From NCBI GenBank assembly GCA_036504595.1, contig DASXUX010000089.1:1-64000 (forward strand): DNA of 64,000 bases, in the 5' to 3' direction. Below are positions 52,561 through 63,687 of the stretch, piece by piece (positions within the stretch are counted from its first letter, which is position 1; each line of letters begins with the position of its first letter). The stretch comes from DASXUX01 sp036504595. GTDB taxonomy: Bacteria > Planctomycetota > SZUA-567 > H5-PLA8. A program made the translations under genes and the position numbers. The notes beneath the pieces were generated by a model that was not told the origin of the DNA, did no database searches, and saw only the letters and a list, made by a program, of their open reading frames with translations.

Positions 52561-54996
52561 TCACTCCAGCTTGGGCTTCACGACCTCGCCCTTCGCTTGA
52601 GCCATCGTGTTTTCATACGCTCCATAAAAATCGGAGTTCGAATCGAGCCATAGCGCAATGCGATGCAGTTCCTCTGGCGACAGCTTCACGTCGTAGTGCC
52701 CTTTCTCAATTAGCGCCACGAGCTTCGAAGCCTTCGCGCCGAACTGTCCGGGGATCGTGCGCGGCGAGGTAAATCCATCGTATCCCGGATCGAACTTGCG
52801 CCCGAAATGGAACGCGAACGAATACAGATTCCGGTACGACGCGTACCAGTGGAACGGGTCTTTCTCGAAGTTTCCGGCCGCCAGGTCCATCACCTTTGGC
52901 TTACCGGCCTCCTTCGTGTGGCACTCCACGCAGTACTTGTTGAGCACCGGTTGCACCAGCCGCGGATAGCTGAGCGGGTTCGTGCCGTCGATTTCGGGCG
53001 CGATCTGCGACGGCGTGCGGTTGAATGCGATGCCGCGCGTCTTCAAATTCTGCATCGGCGAGCGCTCGCGCCGGTCGTGGCAGCCCGAACAGACCAGCGT
53101 CTCGCCCGAATGAGCGTACGTCGCGCTGCGCATCGATTGAATCGCCATGCCGCGGTCGTCCAGCGTCTGGAAAAACACTTCTTTCCCCGGCGGCAGAAAG
53201 AAACACGCGCTGCCGTCTTCTTCCACCGGAACGGTGCCGAGGATCGCCCGCGCGCTCGTTTCGCAGCCGTATCCGACCTGCGGATCGTGGTGGAGCGGCG
53301 TGCTCTTCGGCAGCACCTGAACGATGCGCAGCGACTTCACTTTCGCATCGGGCGGATAGGGATAGATGCTGTCGTAAACGTTCATCACGCCGACGACCGC
53401 CAGATCTTTCATCCCCGCGCTTTTCGTGTCGAGCGCGTGTTCGTCGCCGACTTTCGTGTACGTCGGATTCGCCACCAACCGCGCGGGCTCGCCCATCGAT
53501 GGAATCAGCGGCGGAACCGGCCGAGCCTTTAGCGGCACCGGGCCAAGGCACGCGACCGCCGGATCCCAGTGCAGCAGTTCGTGGTTGCCGAACGCATCGA
53601 TCAGATACACGCCGTACTTCTGCCCGCCGCGGTCCAGCACGCACAGATAATAGTTCTCGCTCAGCGGCCACGCCGTGCCGTACGCCTGCGGCCCGTTTTC
53701 GCCCGTTTCAACAAAGCCCGTCTCCGGCGTCAGTCGCTTCAGCGGCGACATCTTGTCGTCATCCAACTGCCGCGGATCGATGACGATGAATGAGCCGTAC
53801 GACTGCCCGTGATGCGGGCCGGCCGTCGCCACGTACCGCCGCGAACCCGGGATCGCCATCACGCTGAGTTCCATGTCCGGATTGTCGTCGTGGCTTTTCT
53901 TGAAATTCCCATGCACCGCGCGCGCATCGCGCCCGTCGGGCGTCGTCAGCCATGCGTGGTGAGCCTGATTGTGCCCGCGGTCCACGTAATCCCAGCGCGA
54001 GTAAATAATCATGCCGTCGTTGTTGAGACTGGGGTGCCATTCGTTGGATTCGTGATGGCTGATGCGCATCATGTTGCCGCCGTCGGCATCCATCGTGTGC
54101 AGCGTGTACAGCGGCACGGGCCGAGCGTGACAGCGCCCGAATCCGCCGCGGCGCTCCGACATGAACACCACGCGCCCGTCCGCCAGCCAGTTCGGATGCA
54201 GATCATTCCACGATCCATCGGTAACTTGCGTCAAATGCGAACCGTCCGCGTCGCAGCGAAACACGTGGTACGATTTCTCCGGGCACCACGGCTCGCCCTT
54301 GGGCGAACACTCCGTGTATGAGAACAAAATCTGCTTCGCGTCGTACGAAAGTTGCGGCTGCAGGAACGACCCGCCCGCGAGCTTGCGCCCTTTCAGCCGC
54401 CCGGATTCGACGGCCGACTCCGCCAGCAGATCGCGCACTTTCGGCTCCGGCCCAAACGCGTCCTCCAGCACGTAAACTCCGCCACCCGGAGGCGCGTTGA
54501 ACCCAAAATACTGATCGCACATGTGGTCGTAGCGCGCGCGATGGTGCTTGGCGAACAGAATCGATTTGAAATCGAGCAGTGGATTGGCGAACGCAATCTT
54601 CCGCCGCAGCGCGCACGCTTCGTTATACAGTGCCTGCCGCCCGGCCGCGTCTTTCACGTCCACGCCGTCAGCCTTTGCCTTCAGTGCCGAAAGTAAATCG
54701 GCCAGCGGCCGGAGTTTCTCCGTGGTCGATGGATTTTGCAGGTCGTTCAAAAGCGCCTGCGTCCGCCGCAGGACGATGTCCACCGGGTCGCGGTCTTTCT
54801 CATTCACGAGCGCTTCCGCATTGAACGCCTGCGCCGCGATCTTCTTGAACCAGGCCTGCTTCTTGAGGTCTCCGGCAAGCTGGTTGTACTGCGCGCGCAT
54901 TTCGTCCTGCAGCAGTTCCGGAAACGGTTTTTCCGCCGTCCCCGCCATAGCTGTGAAGCACAACAATCCCGCTATCAATGCCGATACCGTTCGCAT
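52561..54996 (-). CDS. secreted HzsA-like dihaem protein
   Basis: An 811-aa protein with a signal peptide (VSALIAGLLCFTAMAGTA). After a helical region, residues about 140-560 form propeller-like repeats (SYDAKQILFSYTECSPKGEPWCPEKSYHVFRCDADG, WLADGRVVFMSERRGGFGRCHARPVPLYTLHTMDADG). Two c-type haem motifs follow, CSGCH at 636-640 and CVECH at 689-693. The arrangement matches the middle of the fusion protein at 1590-5804 but lacks its NPCBM and FGE parts, so the two are paralogues. GAGGTG lies seven bases before the ATG at 54996; an in-frame GTG at 55005 is the alternative. Function is unknown; an extracytoplasmic electron-transfer role is likely. Confidence 0.8.
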   Translation of the reverse strand: MRTVSALIAGLLCFTAMAGTAEKPFPELLQDEMRAQYNQLAGDLKKQAWFKKIAAQAFNAEALVNEKDRDPVDIVLRRTQALLNDLQNPSTTEKLRPLADLLSALKAKADGVDVKDAAGRQALYNEACALRRKIAFANPLLDFKSILFAKHHRARYDHMCDQYFGFNAPPGGGVYVLEDAFGPEPKVRDLLAESAVESGRLKGRKLAGGSFLQPQLSYDAKQILFSYTECSPKGEPWCPEKSYHVFRCDADGSHLTQVTDGSWNDLHPNWLADGRVVFMSERRGGFGRCHARPVPLYTLHTMDADGGNMMRISHHESNEWHPSLNNDGMIIYSRWDYVDRGHNQAHHAWLTTPDGRDARAVHGNFKKSHDDNPDMELSVMAIPGSRRYVATAGPHHGQSYGSFIVIDPRQLDDDKMSPLKRLTPETGFVETGENGPQAYGTAWPLSENYYLCVLDRGGQKYGVYLIDAFGNHELLHWDPAVACLGPVPLKARPVPPLIPSMGEPARLVANPTYTKVGDEHALDTKSAGMKDLAVVGVMNVYDSIYPYPPDAKVKSLRIVQVLPKSTPLHHDPQVGYGCETSARAILGTVPVEEDGSACFFLPPGKEVFFQTLDDRGMAIQSMRSATYAHSGETLVCSGCHDRRERSPMQNLKTRGIAFNRTPSQIAPEIDGTNPLSYPRLVQPVLNKYCVECHTKEAGKPKVMDLAAGNFEKDPFHWYASYRNLYSFAFHFGRKFDPGYDGFTSPRTIPGQFGAKASKLVALIEKGHYDVKLSPEELHRIALWLDSNSDFYGAYENTMAQAKGEVVKPKLE

Positions 54997-55116
54997 GCAG
55001 TTCACCTCGCGAGAGACACAGCTTCTCCTCTTGTTGGTTACACCGAAGAACAGCAGGGGTCAGGGTCTAGGGTTCAGGGTTCAGGGGAGGACTCGGAGTC
55101 AAGCCAGCGTTTCAGA

Positions 55117-55779
55117 CTAAGTCTTCTTCCCATAGCTGCGCAGAACATCCGCCGCCTGTTCGGCCGTCAGGCGCTTGATGTTGTCCAGTCCGCCGGCCAG
55201 TTCGCCGGCGCTCCTCAAGATCCCCGCGAGCTGTTCCAGCTTCTCCATGCGAAGGTACGCCGCCCACGGATCCTTGCCGGTCGTCACCGCCCCGTGTTGA
55301 GCCATCAGCACTATTTCGCATTCTTTGACGAGCGGGAAGACTGCGTCAGCCAGCGCCTGCGATCCCGGCGTCAGATACGGCGCCGTCGGGATCGGCCCGA
55401 TCTGCCCAATAATCTCGGGCACGATCGGATCGCGGAAGATGCTCTCCTGCCCCGCGAAGGTGAACGCCGTAGCGATGGGCGGGTGGGCGTGAACGACGCC
55501 GCGCACGTCCTCGCGAGCTTTGTACGCCGCCAGATGCACCTGCACTTCAGCGCTGGCCTTGCCGCAGCCTTTCACCACTTTGCCGTCCATGTCGCACAGC
55601 AACAAGCTCGCGGCCGTGACTTCGCCCTTCGACACGTAAGACGGCGTGATCAGCACGCGCGTGGCGCTCACCCGCGCCGACACGTTGCCGTCTGTTGCCG
55701 CAATCAGCCCGCGCTGAAATAGCCCTTGGCAAGCCTTGACGATGAGATTGCGCATGTCGCGTTCGGATGGAGATGACAT
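55117..55779 (-). CDS. class II aldolase (FucA/AraD family)
   Basis: A 220-aa zinc-dependent aldolase of the L-fuculose-1-phosphate aldolase/ribulose-5-phosphate epimerase family. GNVSAR at 32-37 is the phosphate site, ASAE with E78 the catalytic acid, HAHPP with H97 and H99 zinc ligands, and AQHGAV supplies the third His. It would cleave a sugar phosphate such as fuculose-1-phosphate. ATG codons at 55779 and 55758 (MRNLIV) are both possible; the former is used. Nearby sugar enzymes are the isomerase at 60443 and the xylanase, but no tight operon is seen. Confidence 0.9.
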   Translation of the reverse strand: MSSPSERDMRNLIVKACQGLFQRGLIAATDGNVSARVSATRVLITPSYVSKGEVTAASLLLCDMDGKVVKGCGKASAEVQVHLAAYKAREDVRGVVHAHPPIATAFTFAGQESIFRDPIVPEIIGQIGPIPTAPYLTPGSQALADAVFPLVKECEIVLMAQHGAVTTGKDPWAAYLRMEKLEQLAGILRSAGELAGGLDNIKRLTAEQAADVLRSYGKKT

Positions 55780-55855
55780 CAAGATTGGGCTCCCTCGCTA
55801 AAATGAACGCGCGAGTTTCGAGTTTCCGTTTTGCCGATGCAAGCGTAGAACTGTT

Positions 55856-55911
55856 CCCTCTCCCCTTGAGGGAGAGGGCCGACGTGAGCGAAGCGAACGC
55901 GGGGTGAGGGG
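55856..55911. repeat. CCCTCTCCCC/GGGGTGAGGGG element, intergenic
   Basis: CCCTCTCCCCTTGAGGGAGAGGG followed by GCGAAGCGAACGCGGGGTGAGGGG. It is the same element that is translated inside the E2 gene at 45801-45858, and a variant lies at 58427-58484. Confidence 0.75.
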
Positions 55912-55962
55912 AAGACGCCTTCTTTCACCGCAGAGGACGCGGAGGACGCAGAGGTTTTCGCT

Positions 55963-56502
55963 ATGCCCGACTTCTTCAACATTCTTAGTTCCAGCGCCGG
56001 CCTGATCGTCTTCTTCCTCGTGCTGATCGCCGGCATGTTCATCATTCCCTTCGGCCTGCCCGGGACTTTCCTGCAAGTCGCCGCCGCCGCCATCCTGGCC
56101 ACCGCGACGCACGGCACCAAAATAACTTGGGGCTGGGTTCTCGCATTCCTACTCATGGCGCTGATCGGCGAAGCCATCGAGTTCATGTCCGGCCAATGGG
56201 GCGCCAAACGTTTCGGCGGCTCGAAAGCGGCGGCCTGGGGTGCGTTGATTGGCGGCTTGCTGGGCGCGATGTTCGGCGGCATCCTGATCCCAATCCCGGT
56301 GATCGGTTCGCTGATCGCCTCCTTTATAGGCACCTTCGCCGGAGCTGTGTACGGCCAGATGCGCGCGAACCAGGAGCAGCCCATGAACCTGCGCGTCGGC
56401 TTCGGCGCCGTCCTCGGCCGAGCCATCGGCGTGGCGATCAAGCTGTTCATCGCGCTGACGATTCTCATTGCTTCGGCGGTCATCGTGCTGACACACAAAT
56501 GA
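55963..56502 (+). CDS. DUF456 family membrane protein
   Basis: A 179-aa protein with five or so membrane helices: LIVFFLVLIAGMFIIPFGLPGTFLQVAAAAILA, WGWVLAFLLMALIGEAIEFMSGQWGAKRFGGSKAAAWGALIGGLLGAMFGGILIPIPVIGSLIASFIGTFAGAVYG, and LGRAIGVAIKLFIALTILIASAVIVL. The IPFGLPGTF and GLLGAMFG glycine zippers are typical of DUF456. The function of the family is unknown. It lies divergently from the aldolase and upstream of metG. Confidence 0.87.
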   Translation: MPDFFNILSSSAGLIVFFLVLIAGMFIIPFGLPGTFLQVAAAAILATATHGTKITWGWVLAFLLMALIGEAIEFMSGQWGAKRFGGSKAAAWGALIGGLLGAMFGGILIPIPVIGSLIASFIGTFAGAVYGQMRANQEQPMNLRVGFGAVLGRAIGVAIKLFIALTILIASAVIVLTHK

Positions 56503-56592
56503 TGAATGCGAAATGATGAATAAGGCTTATGATGATGATTCCACGCCTCACAAGCCTTATTCATCATTCCGCATTCATCATTCATCATTCCG
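56501..56592. repeat. ATGATGAAT/ATTCATCAT inverted simple repeat
   Basis: GATGAATGCGAAATGATGAATAAGGCTT-type sequence before a 25-bp spacer, and its approximate reverse complement after it, between the DUF456 gene and metG. It can form a large hairpin close to the metG leader. Confidence 0.65.
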
Positions 56593-56673
56593 TCCGGAGA
56601 CTCGTAAATCCCCATTTCATATCGTATACTGACCCTCAAGTGTGGTTCAGGCAATCAAGGGAGGTGCACCTGT

Positions 56674-58377
<1,704 letters not shown>

Positions 58378-58426
58378 GCAGTCAGCAGCGGCAGTAGGCA
58401 GTCTGTGTGCCACTGCATGCGGCTGG

Positions 58427-58484
58427 GCTCGCCGCGCCGAAGTGCAGCGAAGGCGGGAGAGGGGTGAGGGGGCCATGCCGCGCC
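58427..58484. repeat. GGGAGAGGGGTGAGGGGG element, intergenic
   Basis: A variant of the CCCCTCACCC-type element (CCGAAGTGCAGCGAAGGCGGGAGAGGGGTGAGG) just after metG, related to the copies at 45801 and 55856. Confidence 0.6.
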
Positions 58485-58511
58485 GGCCGCCATAAACACG
58501 AGAGGAAGTCG

Positions 58512-59498
58512 ATGAGTCGTTTCTCTATAGCGTTTCTCAGTCTTCTAGCCTGCGCCGCTTTCGCCGCTGACTCCCGCCCCTCCAAGTCCGACATCAAGAA
58601 GGCTTCCGAGCGCGGCGCCGCTCTGCGGCAGCAAACCAAACTCGTCCCCGGGGTCCCGCAAGCTTCCGCCGCCATGATGAAAGCCGGCGGAGTGCCCTGC
58701 GGCTACGCGGGGCTGAGCATCACCGATGCGAAAGGGGAGGGTGGGGCCGTCTACAAGCTGACGGAGCAATACAAGGCGGGCCTGTCGGAAGAAGGCCAGC
58801 AAGCGTTGATGACCTACCGCGGCACGATGTTGCTCGCCGCCGACCTCGCGTTAATCTCCGGCCGCCTGGAGCAGACATCGGAACTGACGGACAAGACCAA
58901 AGGAAATCACCAGATCGTCAGCACGACGATCATGGTGGAAGTCAAAGGCGATGAGATTTCCTGGCACCGCCGAGCGCAGCGCAAAGACGAGAAAGATCCG
59001 TTCTTGACTGAAAACAAAAAGCTATCGCTTCACGGCGTCAAACCGATTCCGAAGACCGCCCTACCGGGACTTGCCGCGCTTCATCTGGCCGCGCAGCCAG
59101 GCGGCTGGAAGCCCGATCCAAAGGACGCGCTCTGCGTGCCGGTGCTCGACGCGAATTTCGATCTCGACAGCCTCGATATTCTGCCCGCGTGGATTGCCTT
59201 CGACGTCCCCACCTACATGAACCCGAAGGAAACTGCGGCTGTCATGCGCGTGCGCGAACTGGTCGGCGAGGTCGGCGACAACGGCTTGGATGTCGAACCA
59301 CCCACGCCGCAGGTTTGGCAAGCGCATCAGGACTGGGCGTTGGACGCGGCGGCCCACGTGCTCGCCTATCCGTCGCCCGACGATCCGCGCATCAAAGTCG
59401 AACGCCTCGAACACGCCGCGCTGGAAACCGCACCGCCGCTCGACCTGGACAAAATTGCCGAAGCTCTGAAAGCAGCCGCAGCCAAACCGGCGAAGTGA
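58512..59498 (+). CDS. secreted hypothetical protein
   Basis: A 328-aa protein. The start at 58512 has AGAGGAAG just before it and gives a clear signal peptide (FSIAFLSLLACAAFAAD). The mature part is mixed alpha/beta without known motifs: KASERGAALRQQTKLVPGVPQASAAMMKAGG, TIMVEVKGDEISWHRRAQRKDEKDPFLTENKKLSLHGVKPI, then VLDANFDLDSLDILPAWIAFDVPTYMNPKET. It ends in an Ala/Lys/Pro-rich tail. I do not recognise the family, and nothing in the neighbours (metG upstream, alpha/beta hydrolase downstream) suggests a function. Confidence 0.6.
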   Translation: MSRFSIAFLSLLACAAFAADSRPSKSDIKKASERGAALRQQTKLVPGVPQASAAMMKAGGVPCGYAGLSITDAKGEGGAVYKLTEQYKAGLSEEGQQALMTYRGTMLLAADLALISGRLEQTSELTDKTKGNHQIVSTTIMVEVKGDEISWHRRAQRKDEKDPFLTENKKLSLHGVKPIPKTALPGLAALHLAAQPGGWKPDPKDALCVPVLDANFDLDSLDILPAWIAFDVPTYMNPKETAAVMRVRELVGEVGDNGLDVEPPTPQVWQAHQDWALDAAAHVLAYPSPDDPRIKVERLEHAALETAPPLDLDKIAEALKAAAAKPAK

Positions 59499-59504
59499 CG
59501 TGGG

Positions 59505-59522
59505 GCAGGCTGTCCAGCCTGC
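59505..59522. repeat. GCAGGCTGTCCAGCCTGC palindrome
   Basis: Identical to the element at 30758-30775. It lies immediately after the stop of the secreted hypothetical protein. Confidence 0.75.
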
Positions 59523-59586
59523 CTGCTCGCATGACAACACCTCGGATGCGGTGTAAACCATCATCGGTGCATCGGAGATCGCAGAC

Positions 59587-60378
59587 ATGCCAATCGTGAC
59601 CTCGAACGGAATCAACATCGCCTGGCAGGAACGCGGAAGAGGCCAGCCGCTGATCCTCATCATGGGCCTGGGTGCTCCCGGCGCGCTATGGGAACAGCAC
59701 GTCGCGGCCTACGAGAAACATTTCCGCTGCATCATGATCGATAATCGCGGCGCCGGCCTGTCCGACAAACCCGGCGGCCCGTATACGACAAAGATGATGG
59801 CCGACGATGTCGCCGGCGTGATGAAGGAACTTAAGCTAACGAATGCGCGCGTCGCCGGAATCTCCATGGGCAGCGCCATCGCGCAGCAGCTTGCCCTGTC
59901 GTATCCAAAACTGGTGCGCAGCCTCGTGCTGATCAGTTCGTGGGCGCGCTGCGACCCGTATACCAAGGCCGTCTTCGATCACTTCCGCCAGATTCGCGCG
60001 CAAGCCACGCCGTCGGACTTCATGCAACTGCTGCAGCTTTGGATTTTCACCCCGCAACACTACGCGGCGAATCTTTCGGCGCTGATCCAGGGCCTGCGCG
60101 ACGCCAATTTCAACCCGATGCCTCAACACGCCTTCGCCGCGCAGTGCGAAGCCTGCATCACGCACGACACGCTGGACGCGCTTGGCGGCATCAAGGTCCC
60201 CGCGCTCCTGACCGTCGGCAGTGCCGACATCTTTACTCCGCTCAATTTGTCCGAAGCCATTCACGAGCGGCTGCCGAAGTCCGAGCTGTTTGTCCTGAAA
60301 GGCTGGGGCCACGCGCATCATTGGGAAGCGCTGGAGGAGTTCAACAAGAAGACGCTGGAATTCATGATCAAGAACTGA
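59587..60378 (+). CDS. alpha/beta hydrolase
   Basis: A 263-aa hydrolase: oxyanion region ILIMGLGAPGALW, cap-preceding IMIDNRGAGLSDKP, nucleophile S93 in GISMGS, acid D214 in VGSADIFTP, and base His in the GWGHAHHW stretch near 242. The sequence resembles small esterase/3-oxoadipate enol-lactonase-type hydrolases. The substrate is unknown. It is followed closely by the sugar isomerase gene (64 bp, mostly simple repeat) and may be co-transcribed with it. Confidence 0.9.
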   Translation: MPIVTSNGINIAWQERGRGQPLILIMGLGAPGALWEQHVAAYEKHFRCIMIDNRGAGLSDKPGGPYTTKMMADDVAGVMKELKLTNARVAGISMGSAIAQQLALSYPKLVRSLVLISSWARCDPYTKAVFDHFRQIRAQATPSDFMQLLQLWIFTPQHYAANLSALIQGLRDANFNPMPQHAFAAQCEACITHDTLDALGGIKVPALLTVGSADIFTPLNLSEAIHERLPKSELFVLKGWGHAHHWEALEEFNKKTLEFMIKN

Positions 60379-60420
60379 ACACGGACGAACACAGACGGAC
60401 ACACGGACGGACACGGGAAC
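60376..60420. repeat. CACGGACGGACACGGA-type tandem array
   Basis: Short irregular array of ACACGGACGA, ACACAGACGG and ACACACGGAC units between the hydrolase and sugar-isomerase genes. It is the reverse-orientation relative of the array at 50083-50178. Confidence 0.7.
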
Positions 60421-60442
60421 AACGATCAGGAGAATCTTTCCA

Positions 60443-61255
60443 ATGGGCATTCATTTCGGTTTCCAAACCTACACCTGGCAGATGTCGTACGAGAAATACC
60501 GCGGCCGCGTCGGCCACATCCTCGATATCACGCGCAAGGCATCGTTGGCTGGATTCGAGTCCGAAGTGTGCATGCTCGGCGATTACGAAAAGGCGCCGCA
60601 ACGTTTGGCTGATGAACTATCGCAGCGTGATCTGAAACTCGCCGCGATCTGTTACGTCGCGGATTGGCGTGGCGCGAAGGAGACCGACGCCGAACGCGCT
60701 GCGGCCGATCACACGATCCAGTACGTGAAGACGTTCCCCGGAACGCTTCTCGCTCTGTGCCAGATGCCCGGCAAAGACCGCAACGACCTGCGCGAGCGCC
60801 AAAACAACGCGCTGGCTTGCGTGAATGCCATCGCGCGCCGCGCGGCCGATCAGGGCATCGCGTCGGCGTTTCATCCGAACTCGCCGCCCGGTTCTGTCTT
60901 CCGCACGCAAGAAGATTACAACCTGATGCTCTCCGGACTGGACGCGAAAGTCGTCGGATTCGTTCCTGACACCGGCCATATCGCGCGCGGCGGAATGGAC
61001 CCGCTCACGCTGATGAAATCCTGCCGGCCGCTGATCAAGCACGTTCACTTCAAGGACATCTCCGCGCAAGGCGGCTGGGTTCCGATGGGCCAGGGCGTCA
61101 CCCATTATCCGGCAATCGTCTCGTGGCTCGCCCAGACGAATTACGCCGGCTGGATCATGATCGAAGATGAGTCGCCAGACGCTCAAGTGGATCCCGACGC
61201 CGTCGCATTGGCCAACGGCCGCTATATCCACTCGCGTCTGCTGTCGTGTTGCTGA
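60443..61255 (+). CDS. sugar phosphate isomerase/epimerase, TIM barrel
   Basis: A 270-aa protein of the xylose-isomerase-like/AP-endonuclease-2 family (IolE-like). It shows GIHFGFQTYTWQ at the start, GFESEVCMLGDYEK, then SAFHPNSPPGSVF, VGFVPDTGHIARGGMDP and IKHVHFKDI with metal-ligand acids and histidines, and ends with WIMIEDES. Family members isomerise or epimerise sugars or inososes. AGGAG lies before the ATG. The exact substrate cannot be read from sequence. Confidence 0.87.
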   Translation: MGIHFGFQTYTWQMSYEKYRGRVGHILDITRKASLAGFESEVCMLGDYEKAPQRLADELSQRDLKLAAICYVADWRGAKETDAERAAADHTIQYVKTFPGTLLALCQMPGKDRNDLRERQNNALACVNAIARRAADQGIASAFHPNSPPGSVFRTQEDYNLMLSGLDAKVVGFVPDTGHIARGGMDPLTLMKSCRPLIKHVHFKDISAQGGWVPMGQGVTHYPAIVSWLAQTNYAGWIMIEDESPDAQVDPDAVALANGRYIHSRLLSCC

Positions 61256-61276
61256 GCTTGCACGCGAAGTGACCGA

Positions 61277-61867
61277 TTAGCTTTCCCGCCGGTTGTCGTT
61301 GGGATTCGCGCTGGTTTCCGGCCGCCGCTTTTGCCTTTCCTTCAATCGGCGCGCGCGAAGCACGTCCTGGATGAACCTGGGGGTCTCGCCCAAGCCGGTG
61401 GGATCCTGCGCCGCCACGTAAACGATGACGCACGCGCCGAACACAACCAAGACGCAACTCGGAAGAACTTTCCACGCGCCAGGCAGAGCGATGATGGCCG
61501 TGACGCACGTGGCTGTTAACAGTGTGACAGCCAGCAACTGCCCGAGTGAGTAGCGAGCGAAGAAAAACAGGATGACCAAGAAGTGCAGCGCCAACGAGAA
61601 AACAAGGCCCCATATGCTGACGCACAATACAACGAAACTTGCCGTTACCGTTACTTCGATCAACGCATTGGGGCGAGGACTTCCGTGCCCGATGAATGTC
61701 CCTGAAAAGGGAGTCACGAGCGCCACGCCGAAAAAGCCAACGAGAAAAGGTATCGTGCAATTTCGCCGAAGTTTGCGCAGCAGCAGGCAGGCCTTCGCCG
61801 CCGCGGGATGTTGAGCCACCAGAGCATTCTGACGAAGATCGGCCAATGCGCGCCTCCGGCAACCCAC
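61277..61867 (-). CDS. hypothetical membrane protein
   Basis: A frame of 196 residues with four hydrophobic segments (TIPFLVGFFGVALVTPF, VTASFVVLCVSIWGLVFSLALHFLVILFFFA, LLAVTLLTATCVTAIIALPG and VLPSCVLVVFGACVIVYVAA) and a charged C-terminal tail (RARRLKERQKRRPE). I do not recognise a family. The start is uncertain: a GTG at 61867 gives the full frame, and later GTG or TTG codons would remove the basic N-terminus. No ribosome binding site is convincing. Confidence 0.5.
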   Translation of the reverse strand: MGCRRRALADLRQNALVAQHPAAAKACLLLRKLRRNCTIPFLVGFFGVALVTPFSGTFIGHGSPRPNALIEVTVTASFVVLCVSIWGLVFSLALHFLVILFFFARYSLGQLLAVTLLTATCVTAIIALPGAWKVLPSCVLVVFGACVIVYVAAQDPTGLGETPRFIQDVLRARRLKERQKRRPETSANPNDNRRES

Positions 61868-61932
61868 GCCAGAGTAACGCTCGTGACGCTTCAGGCAAGC
61901 CTGCTAAGACGGCGCGGACAAGAGCCGTCCTT

Positions 61933-63687
61933 TCACCTTGCCCCAGCCATCTCGCGTGTGGCCGCTGGCAGCAGGTCCGCCAACCCGGGTTGTGCGCTGG
62001 CTGGAGCCTTGCCGGCGTGCGGGATCTGGTTGGTGCGTTCGTAGCACGTAGCCGGCTCGTACGGCATGCCCGCCGCCAGACGCCCGGCCTCTTTTCGCAG
62101 CTTCCAGTACACGAACGGCCCGAAGGCCCATCCGGCCAACCGCGCGCGCCAGCCGAAGAAGCGGTTGATCTCGCTGCGCGTTTCGGCGATCATTTTTGAC
62201 GCCGGCGCCGAGTGCGCGTACCAGCGAGCGGCCGCCCAAAGCATCGCCGAGTACTCAATGGCCACGGTCGCGCTTTCGTTCTCGAAGCGGCGCCGCAGCC
62301 GCGCGTCAGGATTGTTGTGATAGCGCTCGTACCCGCGCAGCATCGTCCGGCCAAAGCGGATGATGCTCGGCCCGTTGAGCTCGAAATCCTTCTCGAACGC
62401 CTTGCGCAGGTATTCGGTTTCCATCCCGGGCGGGATGTGCGGATGTTTGTGCGCGAACTTGAGCTGGCCGTGCCAGTCCGGCGCATTTTCAAAATTCGGA
62501 TCGACCAGCTTGCCTTCAGCCTCCAGTTTCTTGAACAGCGGCGTTCCGCCCAGCGGCGTGTAAAGCATGAACTGGTGGAAATCGGTGTTGTGGCTGACGG
62601 CGTAATCGAGCACATCGTCCAAATTCTCGGGCGTGTGTTCTTCCAGCCCGATGATGCTGCTGCCCAGAATCCGGATGCCGTGCGACTGCAGTTCGGTGAC
62701 CAGCGCGTGCGTGTCGATGCCCGACAGCTTGGCGTACTGGCTCTTGCGCCCTTCCAGCCCCATCCAGACCCACGACACGCCCAAGCCGACCAGTTCCTCG
62801 ATCTTGTAAGACTTCAGCACCCCCGCCGAACTGAATACATACAGCGACCAGGCCTTGTCGTGCTGGCGCATCAGTTCCAGCAGGCGCAGTGCGCGCTTGC
62901 GGTGAAGCAGGAAGTTTTCGTCCATCACGAAGAACGAATGCACCTGCAGATCGCGCTCCAGTTCCACCATCACGTCGAAGAGTTCGTCGCCGGTGTCGAA
63001 GAAATTGGCGAACTTTCCCTTGCCGCCGAACATCGCGGAGGTGGAACAGAAATCGCAGCCGAGCGGACAGCCGACGGAAGGGATTAGCGTCGCGGCCACG
63101 TCACCGGGCTTCTCGCGCAAGTTCACACCCATCGTGCGGGCATTGAATCCGGCCAGAACTTTCGGGTGGCGGATGGGCCGGTTCTCGTCCTCGCCCAGGT
63201 AGCGGCGGAACCAGCGCACGCCTTCGCCCAGGACGACATGGTCCGCATCGATTCGCTTTCGGACGTTCGGCAGATTCGCGACGTGCCCGCCAATGACGAT
63301 CTGCGCCTGCGGCTGGTGCTGGCGGATCAAGCGGCACATCTCGATCACTTTCAGATAATTCGGCTGAATCGCGCTGATGCCGATGATGTCGAACGGCCGC
63401 GCTCGAATTTCCTCGATGAAGCGCTCCCGTGTCGGGAAATCGAGGAGCGTGCACGGAGCATCGATGTTGGCTTGAATCAGCATCAGGCCGAACGAGCGAT
63501 GGAACATCCGCAGCGAAAAGACGCCCTGCATGCGCGTGACTTGGTTATGGTAAAGCTCCATCGGATTGATGGCGCGACTGCCGAATGCGTCGTCTTGCGC
63601 GAACGGACCGAAAACGCTGCAGAGCAGGACTCGCGCTCGATCTCCAAGCGGATGCTGCAAGCAGGCACTGGGTTGCAGAGTTGTCAT
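61933..63687 (-). CDS. B12-binding radical SAM protein
   Basis: A 584-aa protein. Residues about 50-170 form a B12-binding-like domain (DIIGISAIQPNYLKVIEMCRLIRQHQPQAQIVIGGH, DADHVVLGEGVRW). The radical SAM core starts with SVGCPLGCDFCST, in which C207, C211 and C214 bind the [4Fe-4S] cluster; WVWMGLEG and SIIGLEEHTPENLDDVL follow. The last 150 residues form a helical extension. Such proteins perform methylations or rearrangements in lipid, cofactor or natural-product pathways; the substrate cannot be told. The ATG at 63687 follows an in-frame TTG and is preferred. No partner gene is visible before the window edge. Confidence 0.88.
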   Translation of the reverse strand: MTTLQPSACLQHPLGDRARVLLCSVFGPFAQDDAFGSRAINPMELYHNQVTRMQGVFSLRMFHRSFGLMLIQANIDAPCTLLDFPTRERFIEEIRARPFDIIGISAIQPNYLKVIEMCRLIRQHQPQAQIVIGGHVANLPNVRKRIDADHVVLGEGVRWFRRYLGEDENRPIRHPKVLAGFNARTMGVNLREKPGDVAATLIPSVGCPLGCDFCSTSAMFGGKGKFANFFDTGDELFDVMVELERDLQVHSFFVMDENFLLHRKRALRLLELMRQHDKAWSLYVFSSAGVLKSYKIEELVGLGVSWVWMGLEGRKSQYAKLSGIDTHALVTELQSHGIRILGSSIIGLEEHTPENLDDVLDYAVSHNTDFHQFMLYTPLGGTPLFKKLEAEGKLVDPNFENAPDWHGQLKFAHKHPHIPPGMETEYLRKAFEKDFELNGPSIIRFGRTMLRGYERYHNNPDARLRRRFENESATVAIEYSAMLWAAARWYAHSAPASKMIAETRSEINRFFGWRARLAGWAFGPFVYWKLRKEAGRLAAGMPYEPATCYERTNQIPHAGKAPASAQPGLADLLPAATREMAGAR

